A program made the position numbers and the translations under genes. DNA of 20,478 nt from a virus. The stretch spans positions 1 to 20,478 of IMG/VR virus record IMGVR_UViG_3300037156_000195, one strand, 5' to 3'. Every line of letters begins with the position of its first letter. Positions within the stretch are counted from its first letter, which is position 1. Below, piece after piece: positions 1 through 6,941 of the stretch. The notes beneath the pieces were generated by a model. The model made no database searches, was not told the origin of the DNA, and saw only the letters and a program-made list of their open reading frames with translations.

Positions 1-681
1 GGCACGCCGAGCGGCATTACCAATGCGCAGAACACCTTGCAAGGCATTTCCGGATACCAGCCGACGAGTATCCTGAATGCTGATCTCAGCAAGTACATGA
101 ACCCCTACACGCAGTCGTCTATCGACGTGCAGAAGGCGCAAGCGACGCAGGATTACAACCAGCAGCAGAACAGCCGCGACGCATCCGCCGTGCAGGCCGG
201 AGCCTTCGGCGGTGACCGCGCCACTATCGCCAACGGCATCGCCCAGCAGAACCTCAACACCAATCTGCAAGGCATAGAGGCAACCGGGCTCAACACCGCC
301 TACAACAACGCCACGAGCCTGTTCCAGAACGACCAGACCAACGCCTTGCAGGGTAACCAGCTCGGCATCAATGCTGCTACCGCCGAAGGCAACATGGCGG
401 CCACGGCCAACACCACCGGGTTGCAGAACGCTGCCGCGCTGTCGGGTGTCGGCTCGGCACAGCAGACGCAGAACCAGAACGTGCTCAACGCCCAGAATGC
501 CCAGTGGACGGCGCAGAATCAGTATCCGACGACGCAGGCTGATCTCTATTCGAAGCTGCTCAATGGCACCTACCAAAATCAGACTTCGACGTCGACCACG
601 ACCCCGCCGCCGAGCCTGCTGTCGCAGATCGCCGGTCTCGCCACGGCCGGTGTTGGTGCTTATGGAGCCGCGACACACTAG
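1..681 (+). CDS. Virion/DNA-ejection-associated structural protein, 5' truncated by window edge
   Basis: The frame is open from base 1 and ends at the TAG at 679-681, giving 226 residues of an incomplete protein; the TTG at 37 is not a convincing start. The product is rich in Gln, Asn, Ala and Thr. It carries a segment reading NPYTQSSIDVQKAQ near residues 33-46, followed by an AGAFGG stretch. I recognise this combination from podovirus virion proteins encoded next to internal virion proteins. A Thr/Ser/Pro-rich tract and a short hydrophobic Ala/Gly-rich C-terminus (LATAGVGAYGAA) end the protein. The next gene starts at the adjacent base (682), so the two are translated in tandem. The virion role is inferred from composition, this motif and the neighbours; a tail or injection-apparatus component cannot be distinguished. 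Confidence 0.7.
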   Translation, partial: GTPSGITNAQNTLQGISGYQPTSILNADLSKYMNPYTQSSIDVQKAQATQDYNQQQNSRDASAVQAGAFGGDRATIANGIAQQNLNTNLQGIEATGLNTAYNNATSLFQNDQTNALQGNQLGINAATAEGNMAATANTTGLQNAAALSGVGSAQQTQNQNVLNAQNAQWTAQNQYPTTQADLYSKLLNGTYQNQTSTSTTTPPPSLLSQIAGLATAGVGAYGAATH

Positions 682-2784
682 ATGCCGAACCTGATCGACC
701 AGATGGAAATCCTGAAGAACCTGCCGGATGGCGCGCTGGCTGGCGAGCTCAGTCAGCCGTCGGGCGCCGTGCCGCCTTATCTGGTGCTCAGCGAGGTCAA
801 TCGGCGCAAGGACATGCGCCAGCGTTTCAGCGGCCAGATGGCGCTGCAAAAGCCGCAAACCACCGTCGCCCAGGACATGTCATCCAGTCTCGCGCCGCCT
901 TCTGGCGCTGCCGCGGGGCAGGGCGCGCCGATGGCCATGCCGGGGGGTATCGGCTCCCCTCCTGCGATGCCTGGCGCGCCTATGCCCGCTCCTACCGGAA
1001 TCGCCGCAGCGGCCGGCTATCGTAACGGCGGTGCTGTCCACTACGCCTCGGGCGGCTACGTCGGCAATCTTAATGACCTGATTCCACCCGAGCCGGGCAC
1101 GTACATAGGCGGCGTCCCGCTGCCGACAGGCGGCAATCTCGGCAGTTACGGCTATGACCCGAGCCAGTCGGCGGCGGCAGGAATCGCCGGGGCTATTCCG
1201 GCGGGCGCCAACGGCATCCCGATTGATATGTCGGCCGCCGGTGCGTCCACAGCCGATGTAGCTCCAGCTATCAGTGTGGTGCCGAGCGCCGACAACGGCT
1301 TACCGCCTGCCGACGGGTCCATCGCCGCCGCGCCGTTCGGGCAGGACTATTCGGGCCTGACCAAGCAGTATACGAAGGAGTTAGCCGACGCCAACGCCGC
1401 CAAGGCGCGCGATCCATGGCTCGCCCTGATGCAGGCGGGGCTATCCATTGCCGGCGGTACTTCACCCTATGCGCTGAGCAACATCGGTACCGGTGGCGCC
1501 GAGGGCCTCAACACTTACACCGCGATGATGAAGGGCGACAACGCCAATGCACACGAGGCGACAGCCGGGCTGATGGGCATCAAGGCGCAGCAGACCAAGG
1601 ACCAGATCGAGCAGGCGGACCAGGCCAACGAGGCTGCGAAAATTGCCCTGGGGGTTAAGACGAATCAATCCCCCCAGGGGCTTTTCGCTGATGAGTACGC
1701 CGCCGCGTCGCCGGAGAAAAAAGCGGCCATGATGGCGGCGCTGACTCGGCAGCCGAACGCTTTTGGCATAGCCCCCGATAGTGGCGCGAGCGATACGATG
1801 CCCGGTCCGCCCGTGCCCTTCGGTTCGCCGGGCACCGCGAACGCGCTAAATCTGACTGGCACGGTACCGACGGTGCTAGCCGACGGTACACAGCTTACCA
1901 CGAAAAGCGCGCCACTGGTTGCGCGGCTACCTCCGGGCATATCCGAAGCGGGAGCTAAAATATTCGCGGACAAGGCCGAACGTGACCCACAATACGCGGC
2001 AGAGTTGGCCTCGGTGCTAAATTACAGCGCCGATCCTAAAGCCATACCTGCTCGGGGGTCTCAGAATTCTATCCAGCGCCCACAACTGCTAGCCGATGCG
2101 CATCGTATCGACCCAACTTATGATGAAATGCAGTTCGCCGCCCGCAATACCGCGCTGAAGTCCTTTGTCGGCTCAGGTGGCAATGCTACCAGCATACAGT
2201 CGATGAACAACATCACCGGCCATTTGGCAGAGCTGTCAGACGCCTACGACGGGTTGCAGAATTCAAACATCCCCGGCTGGAATGCTGTCGCCAATACGGC
2301 CAAGGCCGCCACCGGCGCAGGGCCGATCAAGTCTTTCAACGACGCCGCCACGGCGGTGTCGACGGAAATGGACCGCGCGCTTAAAGGCGGCGCGACTGAC
2401 GTCACCGGCGTGAATGCCTGGCGCGCTAATCTAGATTCGAATTCCTCGCCCGACCAACAGAAAGCAGCGGTCACGCAGGCACTTAACCTGCTCGACACCC
2501 GCGCCGCGTCGATCAAGGAGAACTATGCCCGATCCATGGGCCGGCCCTACACGGCTCCACTGTTGGATAGCTCCTCGGCGGCCAAGCTCACCGCTGTCGC
2601 GCAGAAATATGGCGTGGATCTCAGCCAGTATAAGAATTTGCTTGAAGGCCCCGCGTCGGCCGCCCCTGGTGCATCGAACACCGGCGACGCTCCAGCCACG
2701 GTTGCGAATGACGCCGATTACAACGCGCTGCCGTCGGGCGCGACCTTCCGCGGCCCTGATGGGCACGTCAGGCAGAAACCCTGA
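682..2784 (+). CDS. Putative internal virion / DNA-ejection protein (700 aa)
   Basis: The gene starts at the ATG directly after the stop of the preceding gene. The N-terminal third is rich in Pro, Ala, Gly and Met and carries a GYRNGGAVHYASGGYVG segment near residues 113-129. This Gly-Gly/aromatic pattern recurs in phage virion proteins. Residues about 215-320 form a long helical region (KARDPWLALMQAGLSIAGG, then many Gln/Ala/Glu). The C-terminal part has the STEMDRALKGGATDVTGVNAW and PDQQKAAVTQALNLLDTRA stretches, and the protein ends with an SGATFRGPDGHVRQK tail typical of phage structural proteins. Base use changes after about 1680, with more AT-rich codons than the start of the gene, suggesting mosaic assembly. 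No enzymatic motif is visible. The virion role is inferred from motifs and from its place between two similar proteins. Confidence 0.7.
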   Translation: MPNLIDQMEILKNLPDGALAGELSQPSGAVPPYLVLSEVNRRKDMRQRFSGQMALQKPQTTVAQDMSSSLAPPSGAAAGQGAPMAMPGGIGSPPAMPGAPMPAPTGIAAAAGYRNGGAVHYASGGYVGNLNDLIPPEPGTYIGGVPLPTGGNLGSYGYDPSQSAAAGIAGAIPAGANGIPIDMSAAGASTADVAPAISVVPSADNGLPPADGSIAAAPFGQDYSGLTKQYTKELADANAAKARDPWLALMQAGLSIAGGTSPYALSNIGTGGAEGLNTYTAMMKGDNANAHEATAGLMGIKAQQTKDQIEQADQANEAAKIALGVKTNQSPQGLFADEYAAASPEKKAAMMAALTRQPNAFGIAPDSGASDTMPGPPVPFGSPGTANALNLTGTVPTVLADGTQLTTKSAPLVARLPPGISEAGAKIFADKAERDPQYAAELASVLNYSADPKAIPARGSQNSIQRPQLLADAHRIDPTYDEMQFAARNTALKSFVGSGGNATSIQSMNNITGHLAELSDAYDGLQNSNIPGWNAVANTAKAATGAGPIKSFNDAATAVSTEMDRALKGGATDVTGVNAWRANLDSNSSPDQQKAAVTQALNLLDTRAASIKENYARSMGRPYTAPLLDSSSAAKLTAVAQKYGVDLSQYKNLLEGPASAAPGASNTGDAPATVANDADYNALPSGATFRGPDGHVRQKP
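1646..1679 (+). other. Intragenic GC-rich hairpin followed by a T run
   Basis: A perfect nine-base inverted repeat (CCCTGGGGG at 1646-1654 and CCCCCAGGG at 1671-1679) encloses a 16-base loop and is followed by GCTTTTCG. It lies wholly inside the 700-aa virion gene, around codons 322-333, where it encodes ordinary residues. It resembles a weak intrinsic terminator or a translational pause structure. Function is not known. Confidence 0.5.
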
Positions 2785-4475
2785 TGGCCGGGTGGCAGGA
2801 CGCGCCAATCGTAGGCGGTGGTAGTAGCGGAGCTACCCCCGCGTGGCAGTCGGCGCCTATCGTTGGCGCCGGCGCTTCACCCGTTCCTGGCTATGTTCCA
2901 GGGCAGCCGACGACGCCCACCAGGACCGCGCCAGCGGACGCGCTGGGCGGCGGCTTGCAGACCTACGCCAACAACACCATCGAGAGCCTGCCGATCGTCG
3001 GCGGTCCGCTCAAATGGCTGCGCCAGCAGGAAGAGCAGAGCCTAGGCGTGAGCCCGAGCGAAATGCAGGCGAACGAAGACACTCTGAACAAGGCCAACCC
3101 GTTACAGCAGGCCGCCGGACAGGTGACCGGCAGCGTCGCGCCGTACCTGGTCGGCGGCGAAATCCCCGCGGCGGCCAAGCTGCTCGGCATGGACGCCACC
3201 ATGGGTCTCGGTGCGCGCGTCGGACTCGGCGCCGCGTCGCAGGCGGCCATCAGTGGCGCCGATGCGGCAACGCGCGGCGGCGACCTCGGGCAGATCGCGG
3301 GCAGCACCGCACTTGGCGCGGTGGGTGGCGTAGCCGGACCGTTGATCGGCAAGGGCGTGGGCGCGGTAGCGGACAAGCTGGGCGGCATCCTGCCTGGCAT
3401 GGCGCAGAAGTCGGTAGTGGATGCTGCCATTGCCAATGCCCCGGATAGGGCGGCGCTGCGCAGCGCCGGATCGCAACTGTTCCAGAGTTCGGTAGATACC
3501 AACCCGGTCATGCTCAACGGCAACTCGTATCTCGACATGCTGGACGGCATACAGAGCGCCACCAAAGGCTACCGGCCCACGATCGAGAACAATCCGGAGG
3601 CCATTGGGCTGCTCAAGAAGCTCTACTCGGTGGCCGACGACATAACCGCGCCGGGGTCCAACACCGTGGTGGATCTGAAAGACCTGCACATGCTGCGCAT
3701 GAATGCGAACGAGGTGGCGAACAGCACCTCGGCCTCGCCGACCACGCGCAAGCTTGGCGGCATCGTCGTCGACAAACTGGACGACTATGTCAACGGGCTG
3801 GACTCGACCGATACGCTGGGCGGCGTCAACCCGACGCAGGATTCCAAGGACCTGATGAACGGCATCTCGACCTGGGCGCGCGAGTCGCGTGTCGGGCTGC
3901 TCGAGGACGCCATAAAGAACGCCGACACCTACGCCAGCGGGCCCACCAACGGCTTGAAGCTGTCCTTTCTCCAACTGATGAAACGCTCGGATTTTAACCA
4001 GTTCAGCCCTGTCGAGCAGGCCGCTATTCGTCAGGTGGCCAAGGGCACGACGACGCAGAACGCGCTGGGCCTGATCGGCAAGATGGGCTTCTCGCTCGGC
4101 GGTGGCGCCGGACACAACATCATGGGCGGCATAGGTGGCGCGATGCTGGGCGGCGAGGCGCTGGCCCCGGTGTTTGGTCCTAGCGCGCCCTTGGTCGCGG
4201 CCGGTCTGGAGTCGGTCGGCGCCGGCGTGGCACGCGGCATGGCCAAGCGGATCGGGTTCAAGAACGCCCAGCGCGCCGCCGACATCGTGGCTACACCCGG
4301 TGTGCCGGCAGGTGTGACGCGACCGGCGTACACCGGACCGAACCTTGCCGAGCAGTTGGCGCGAATTGGCGCGCAGGGAGCGACAATGACGGGATCAGAA
4401 GCGCTGACCGGCCAACCGACAGCACCGAACCCTTACCCGGTGCCAGCGGGCATCAGCGTGTCCCCGGCGCGTTAG
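2784..4475 (+). CDS. Putative DNA-ejection / internal virion protein with Trp-Gln-x-Ala-Pro-Ile-Val-Gly repeats (563 aa)
   Basis: The ATG at 2784 overlaps the last base of the preceding stop (TGATG), so translation is probably coupled. The N-terminus has two copies of WQ[DS]APIVG (residues 4-11 and 21-28). This W-x-x-APIV pattern is common at the start of podovirus ejection-type proteins. Several Gly/Ala-rich hydrophobic stretches follow, around residues 130-200 (for example ALGAVGGVAGPLIGKGVG) and 430-480 (GGGAGHNIMGGIGGAMLGG). These could insert in membranes or pack as glycine zippers, as expected for a protein that helps DNA cross the cell envelope. The middle, around residues 225-420, looks soluble and helical. 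Its end overlaps the stop of a small minus-strand gene by four bases. Confidence 0.7.
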   Translation: MAGWQDAPIVGGGSSGATPAWQSAPIVGAGASPVPGYVPGQPTTPTRTAPADALGGGLQTYANNTIESLPIVGGPLKWLRQQEEQSLGVSPSEMQANEDTLNKANPLQQAAGQVTGSVAPYLVGGEIPAAAKLLGMDATMGLGARVGLGAASQAAISGADAATRGGDLGQIAGSTALGAVGGVAGPLIGKGVGAVADKLGGILPGMAQKSVVDAAIANAPDRAALRSAGSQLFQSSVDTNPVMLNGNSYLDMLDGIQSATKGYRPTIENNPEAIGLLKKLYSVADDITAPGSNTVVDLKDLHMLRMNANEVANSTSASPTTRKLGGIVVDKLDDYVNGLDSTDTLGGVNPTQDSKDLMNGISTWARESRVGLLEDAIKNADTYASGPTNGLKLSFLQLMKRSDFNQFSPVEQAAIRQVAKGTTTQNALGLIGKMGFSLGGGAGHNIMGGIGGAMLGGEALAPVFGPSAPLVAAGLESVGAGVARGMAKRIGFKNAQRAADIVATPGVPAGVTRPAYTGPNLAEQLARIGAQGATMTGSEALTGQPTAPNPYPVPAGISVSPAR

Positions 4476-4621
4476 CGGCTCCGGAGGTACCAGAAGACCA
4501 ACCCGAGAAACACCGCCTGAGCCATTCGGCCCCAGAAGCGCCCGGGCTCATCCCAGCCGGGCGATTTGCGGTTGAGCCGCTTCCACCAGGCGCCGGCGGC
4601 GCGAACGGTCGAGGGCTTCAT
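4472..4621 (-). CDS. Small membrane protein (49 aa)
   Basis: This short reading frame starts at an ATG that overlaps the stop of the gene upstream on the same strand (ATGA at 4618-4621). It encodes 49 residues: a basic, Trp-rich N-terminal half (KPSTVRAAGAWWKRLNRK) and one hydrophobic segment (MAQAVFLGLVFWYL, about residues 33-46), ending in Arg-Ser-Arg. The four-base overlap and the coherent topology are the evidence that it is real. It converges on and overlaps by four bases the end of the virion gene. Function is unknown; a small accessory membrane or lysis-related protein is possible. Confidence 0.55.
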   Translation of the reverse strand: MKPSTVRAAGAWWKRLNRKSPGWDEPGRFWGRMAQAVFLGLVFWYLRSR

Positions 4622-5049
4622 CGATTGCCATCCGGAAGGAACCCGGGCCCGCCGCGCTTGACCGGCGTCTTGCGCGGCGAGCGCACGCGCTCGGCCTGGG
4701 CGCGCTCATAGCCCCGGCGCTCGGCGGCACGAAGCTCGTCTTCTTCCTGCCGCTGCTCGAGCGAATCCAGGTACTCGCGCCCGATGGCGGTGACCTGCCG
4801 CATCTCCGTTGCAACGTTATGGAATTCCACGGCAACCTCTTGCACCGCGGCGGTGTGCTCACGAATGGCGGTCGAGTCGAGCGACATCATGGCGATCTGG
4901 GCGGAGCCGGTTTGGCCCTCGGCGGGGGTAAGGCTACCGCGCAGCTTGCCATAAAAGGTGGTGACACCGACGACCGCGATACCTAGGGCGAACAGGGCAC
5001 CGGTGATAGCGTTTACCCACGGGGGAAAGGAAGACAGGTCAGGCCACAT
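4618..5049 (-). CDS. Single-pass membrane protein with coiled coil (143 aa)
   Basis: The ATG at 5049 (MWPDLSSF) is chosen over an upstream in-frame start at 5160 because the upstream extension overlaps the preceding gene and lacks its character. One hydrophobic segment lies at about residues 14-32 (INAITG-like start, ALFALGIAVVGVTTF), followed by a long charged helical region around residues 55-115 rich in Glu, Gln, Arg and Ala, and a basic tail (SPRKTPVKRGG). An N-terminal anchor followed by a coiled coil is the general shape of i-spanins and other envelope-attached phage proteins, but a spanin pair is already present elsewhere. It overlaps the gene upstream by 11 bases and the next gene by four. 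No family recognised. Confidence 0.6.
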   Translation of the reverse strand: MWPDLSSFPPWVNAITGALFALGIAVVGVTTFYGKLRGSLTPAEGQTGSAQIAMMSLDSTAIREHTAAVQEVAVEFHNVATEMRQVTAIGREYLDSLEQRQEEDELRAAERRGYERAQAERVRSPRKTPVKRGGPGFLPDGNR

Positions 5050-5488
5050 GAGCCCCGTACTCCCCGACGTCGTGGGCCGCACGGTAGACATTGATGATTT
5101 CGACCACCAGGATGGGGATGCAGATGGCAATCCACCCGCTAGGAATGCCGGAAAGTGCAAAGCTGAAAAGAAGAATCGAGAAGAGCATGAAGCCCGCCCC
5201 GGCTGATACGACGCGTATCCACGGGGTTATGTCTTGCCGGGCGCCATTTACGGTAAGGCCGACGAGGCGCAGCACGCCGAAGAACGCCATAACACCGCCG
5301 AGCACGTTCTCGCTTACTATATGTCGGGCGTAGCTATAGACGGGGGAGGAATCGAAAGTGTCGTAGGGAAGCAGCAGGATAACGCCGTAGAGCAAGGTCT
5401 GGACCGCGATCATCCATTCGGACAACCGTAAACCGAAGCGCGTTTTGATGCGCACATAGATATTCACCGGGCCGGCTCGATAAAGCAT
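5039..5488 (-). CDS. Multi-pass phage membrane protein (149 aa)
   Basis: This gene encodes an integral membrane protein with about four hydrophobic segments: WMIAVQTLLYGVILLLP (residues 25-41), NVLGGVMAFFGVLRLVGL (61-78), a third around 91-110 (AGAGFMLFSILLFSFAL) and a fourth around 113-132 (IPSGWIAICIPILVVEII). The start at 5488 has a modest GGGAA element just upstream; GTG eight codons in is an alternative. It lies first in a group of three small membrane-protein genes, with a possible promoter at 5514-5546 and a terminator further upstream isolating it from the preceding gene. Function is unknown. Confidence 0.6.
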   Translation of the reverse strand: MLYRAGPVNIYVRIKTRFGLRLSEWMIAVQTLLYGVILLLPYDTFDSSPVYSYARHIVSENVLGGVMAFFGVLRLVGLTVNGARQDITPWIRVVSAGAGFMLFSILLFSFALSGIPSGWIAICIPILVVEIINVYRAAHDVGEYGAHVA

Positions 5489-5513
5489 GCATTTCCCATG
5501 CGGCTTGAATGCC

Positions 5514-5546
5514 TTAATAGGTAGCGGGGTTGCGCTTTTTCGTCAA
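5514..5546 (-). promoter_or_regulatory. Candidate promoter for the three small membrane-protein genes
   Basis: Read on the minus strand, TTGACG (5541-5546) is followed by TACCTA at 17 bases or TATTAA (5514-5519) at 21 bases. The -35 is good and the -10 is poor or badly spaced. The site sits between the terminator at 5571-5602 and the gene starting at 5488, where a new promoter would be expected. Confidence 0.35.
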
Positions 5547-5570
5547 CTGCTGACGTGGCGATCAAAACAA

Positions 5571-5602
5571 AAAGGCCACCCCAATGCGCAGGAGTGGCCT
5601 TT
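5571..5602 (-). terminator. Rho-independent terminator
   Basis: A perfect nine-base stem (AAAGGCCAC at 5571-5579 and GTGGCCTTT at 5594-5602) encloses a 14-base loop. On the minus strand it runs into TTTTTGTTTTGAT, a good U tract. It lies 22 bases beyond the stop of the dual-start gene, which it should terminate. The plus-strand reading ends in TTTCTT, so weak action in the other direction is possible. Confidence 0.75.
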
Positions 5603-5624
5603 CTTCGTTGTCCCTTATAAGGAC

Positions 5625-5939
5625 CTAGGCCGCCGGGGCGGCCGGCGTATTCGCGGCGACAGCCGAGGCCAGCGCGGTCGAGGACGCGGTCAGCGAGGCG
5701 GTGAGCGCCGAAAGCTTGGCGGGATCGGTGCCGGCCGCGGTGATCTGGGCGGCGAGACCCTGGATCAGGGTGACGGCCGAAGCTTCAACAGTGGTGTCCT
5801 GAGCGACTTCAGCGGTCAGGGCGTCGAGTTCTGCAGACATGGTAATCTCCTGTTTGTAGATAATGTTCAGGCCGGCGAGGACCGCATCGACCTTGTGTTC
5901 TAGGCGCTTGAAGTCCTGGTAGCTGGCGAAGAGTGGCAC
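5625..5939 (-). CDS. Small Ala/Thr-rich phage protein with two in-frame starts (104 and 71 aa)
   Basis: The long form starts at a GTG (5939) preceded by GGAGG at a six-base spacing. A second ATG (5840) has its own AGGAG with a six-base spacing, so a shorter 71-residue form is also expected. The first 33 residues (MPLFASYQDFKRLEHKVDAV and following) form a charged amphipathic helix. The rest, from MSAELDALTAEVAQDTTVEA onward, is an Ala/Thr/Ser-rich helical protein. I recognise its pattern (TVEASAVTLIQGLAAQI) from numerous phage genomes, where it is annotated without function. The sequence fits a coiled coil. The gene ends 22 bases before a strong terminator. Whether both forms are made is inference from the two ribosome-binding sites. 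Confidence 0.7.
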   Translation of the reverse strand: MPLFASYQDFKRLEHKVDAVLAGLNIIYKQEITMSAELDALTAEVAQDTTVEASAVTLIQGLAAQITAAGTDPAKLSALTASLTASSTALASAVAANTPAAPAA

Positions 5940-5985
5940 CGTCAGCCTCCTATGGCGTTACCGGGCACAACGAGTACGAAAGGTA

Positions 5986-6014
5986 TTGTGCGCGCACTTT
6001 TGCTAACGTATGCT
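5986..6014 (+). promoter_or_regulatory. Candidate promoter for the HNH endonuclease gene
   Basis: TTGTGC (5986-5991) and TATGCT (6009-6014) are separated by 17 bases. The predicted transcript would begin at or next to the ATG at 6021, giving a leaderless or nearly leaderless message; this fits the lack of a clear ribosome-binding site there. An own promoter is expected for a gene facing against its neighbours. Confidence 0.4.
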
Positions 6015-6020
6015 CGGGAC

Positions 6021-6611
6021 ATGTCACATGCAAGAAACACGTCTATCACCCTATTGTGCTGCATATGCGACAAGCCTTTTCATCCGTGGGGCGGAAGAGA
6101 AGCCACCAGCCCTGTGTGCAGCCGAAACTGCAACGGTCGATATCAGACAGCACGCAGGGTAAAAAATGAGCTAACCGAGTTCAATAAACGCATCAAACGT
6201 TCAGAAGGTTGCTGGGAATGGCTAGGATACGTGGCCACCAACGGATACGGGCTTTTCATCTGCAATAGCAAGGTGGAGTTTGCTCATCGGTACGCGGCAA
6301 AAGTATTCAAGCACGTCGACATAGAAGGAAAAGTAGTCGCGCATCATTGTGATAACCCTCCCTGCGTTAACCCTGACCACCTATTCGTAGGCTCTCAACT
6401 AGACAACGTGAAAGATATGGACGCGAAAGGCCGGCGTAAAAACGGCGCTGTTCCGTGTGGAGAAGAACAACATCTTCATAAATTAACTGAATCCGATGTT
6501 CATCGTATACGCAAAGATACGCGCCTACCTAGAATAATAGCTGACGAGTATGGGGTGAGCGTAAGCGCTGTTCGCAAGGTATTGTGGCGCACTACATGGA
6601 AGCATGTCTAG
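6021..6611 (+). CDS. HNH homing-type endonuclease with N-terminal zinc finger and C-terminal HTH
   Basis: The protein is about 196 residues from the ATG at 6021; an ATG at 5952 would add 23 residues but has no ribosome-binding site. It has three parts. A Cys-rich zinc knuckle has Cys13/Cys16 and Cys33/Cys37. An HNH_3-type nuclease core follows: GCWEWLGY at 63-70, AHRYAAKVF at 88-96, VAHHCDNPPCVNPDHLF at 106-122, with His108/109, Asn117 and His120 as the motif residues. A C-terminal helix-turn-helix (DEYGVSVSAVRKVL, then TTWKHV) is the usual target-recognition element. It lies antisense between minus-strand genes and its stop overlaps the stop of the Rz1-like gene by four bases. This is the arrangement of a selfish homing gene inserted between phage genes. 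Confidence 0.88.
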   Translation: MSHARNTSITLLCCICDKPFHPWGGREATSPVCSRNCNGRYQTARRVKNELTEFNKRIKRSEGCWEWLGYVATNGYGLFICNSKVEFAHRYAAKVFKHVDIEGKVVAHHCDNPPCVNPDHLFVGSQLDNVKDMDAKGRRKNGAVPCGEEQHLHKLTESDVHRIRKDTRLPRIIADEYGVSVSAVRKVLWRTTWKHV

Positions 6612-6805
6612 GAAACTGCGCACAATGCGTGCACAACTCTATTATGTGCACGCACCTGCGTAATCGTCTCGGGCGTGTCGTTCTTCGAATAGTTTATGAC
6701 CTTGAACGACTGGCATGAACTATCGATGAACCTAGTCCCGCTGGTCAGGGTCGTGCACCCCGCCAGCAAACTTGTCAGCATCAGCCCGAGCAGCATTCGC
6801 CGCAT
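6608..6805 (-). CDS. Rz1-like outer-membrane spanin lipoprotein
   Basis: The 65-residue form starts at the ATG at 6805 (MRRMLLGLML), nested in another frame within the Rz-like gene. It has a basic N-terminus, a short hydrophobic core and a lipobox (LLAGC) with the lipidated Cys at residue 17, leaving a 49-residue mature protein. The C-terminal half (CQSFKVINYSKNDTPETI, then QVRAHNRVVHALC) matches a pattern I recognise in phage lysis lipoproteins. A gene overlapping its partner in a different frame is the classic Rz/Rz1 arrangement. Together with the inner-membrane partner it should disrupt the outer membrane at the end of lysis. A 12-residue upstream extension to 6841 is less likely because it would bury the signal peptide. 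Confidence 0.72.
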   Translation of the reverse strand: MRRMLLGLMLTSLLAGCTTLTSGTRFIDSSCQSFKVINYSKNDTPETITQVRAHNRVVHALCAVS

Positions 6806-6941
6806 CGATACGCTTCTGCTGTTCGGCGTTAGCTTCGGCATCGGCGGCGGCCTTTCCTTGCTGGTACCATTGCTGCTGTTGGAAGATCGTGATCAGGGCG
6901 TTGACCAGCTTGAACAGCTGCAGGGCGAGCGAGATGCTCAT
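6732..6941 (-). CDS. Putative Rz-like inner-membrane spanin (69 aa)
   Basis: The protein has an N-terminal hydrophobic segment (residues 3-20, SLALQLFKLVNALITIF) followed by a Gln/Ala/Glu/Arg-rich helix likely to form a coiled coil (QQGKAAADAEANAEQQKRI). That is the topology of an i-spanin, though shorter than the lambda Rz protein. Its ATG overlaps the stop of the holin-like gene (ATGA at 6938-6941), and its 3' part overlaps the start of the Rz1-like lipoprotein gene in another frame. The call depends mostly on that overlap and on the lysis neighbourhood. Confidence 0.6.
   Translation of the reverse strand: MSISLALQLFKLVNALITIFQQQQWYQQGKAAADAEANAEQQKRIDAANAARADADKFAGGVHDPDQRD

Noticed and set aside
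2963-3565. Minus-strand open frame of 200 codons in the ejection gene
   Set aside because: Ala/Pro/Ser-rich antisense shadow without start signals.
3102-4115. Long minus-strand open frame (337 codons) opposite the ejection-protein gene
   Set aside because: Typical GC-rich shadow of a plus-strand gene: Arg/His/Val-rich translation, no ribosome-binding site and no recognisable motif.
4548-4862. Alternative minus-strand frame of 104 codons overlapping the coiled-coil membrane protein
   Set aside because: Ser/Arg/Pro-rich translation and no coupling to neighbours, whereas the 4618-5049 and 4472-4621 frames fit a chain of overlaps.
5487-5903. Plus-strand open frame of 138 codons
   Set aside because: It crosses the terminator hairpin and is antisense to the dual-start gene; the translation is Arg/Gly-rich low complexity.
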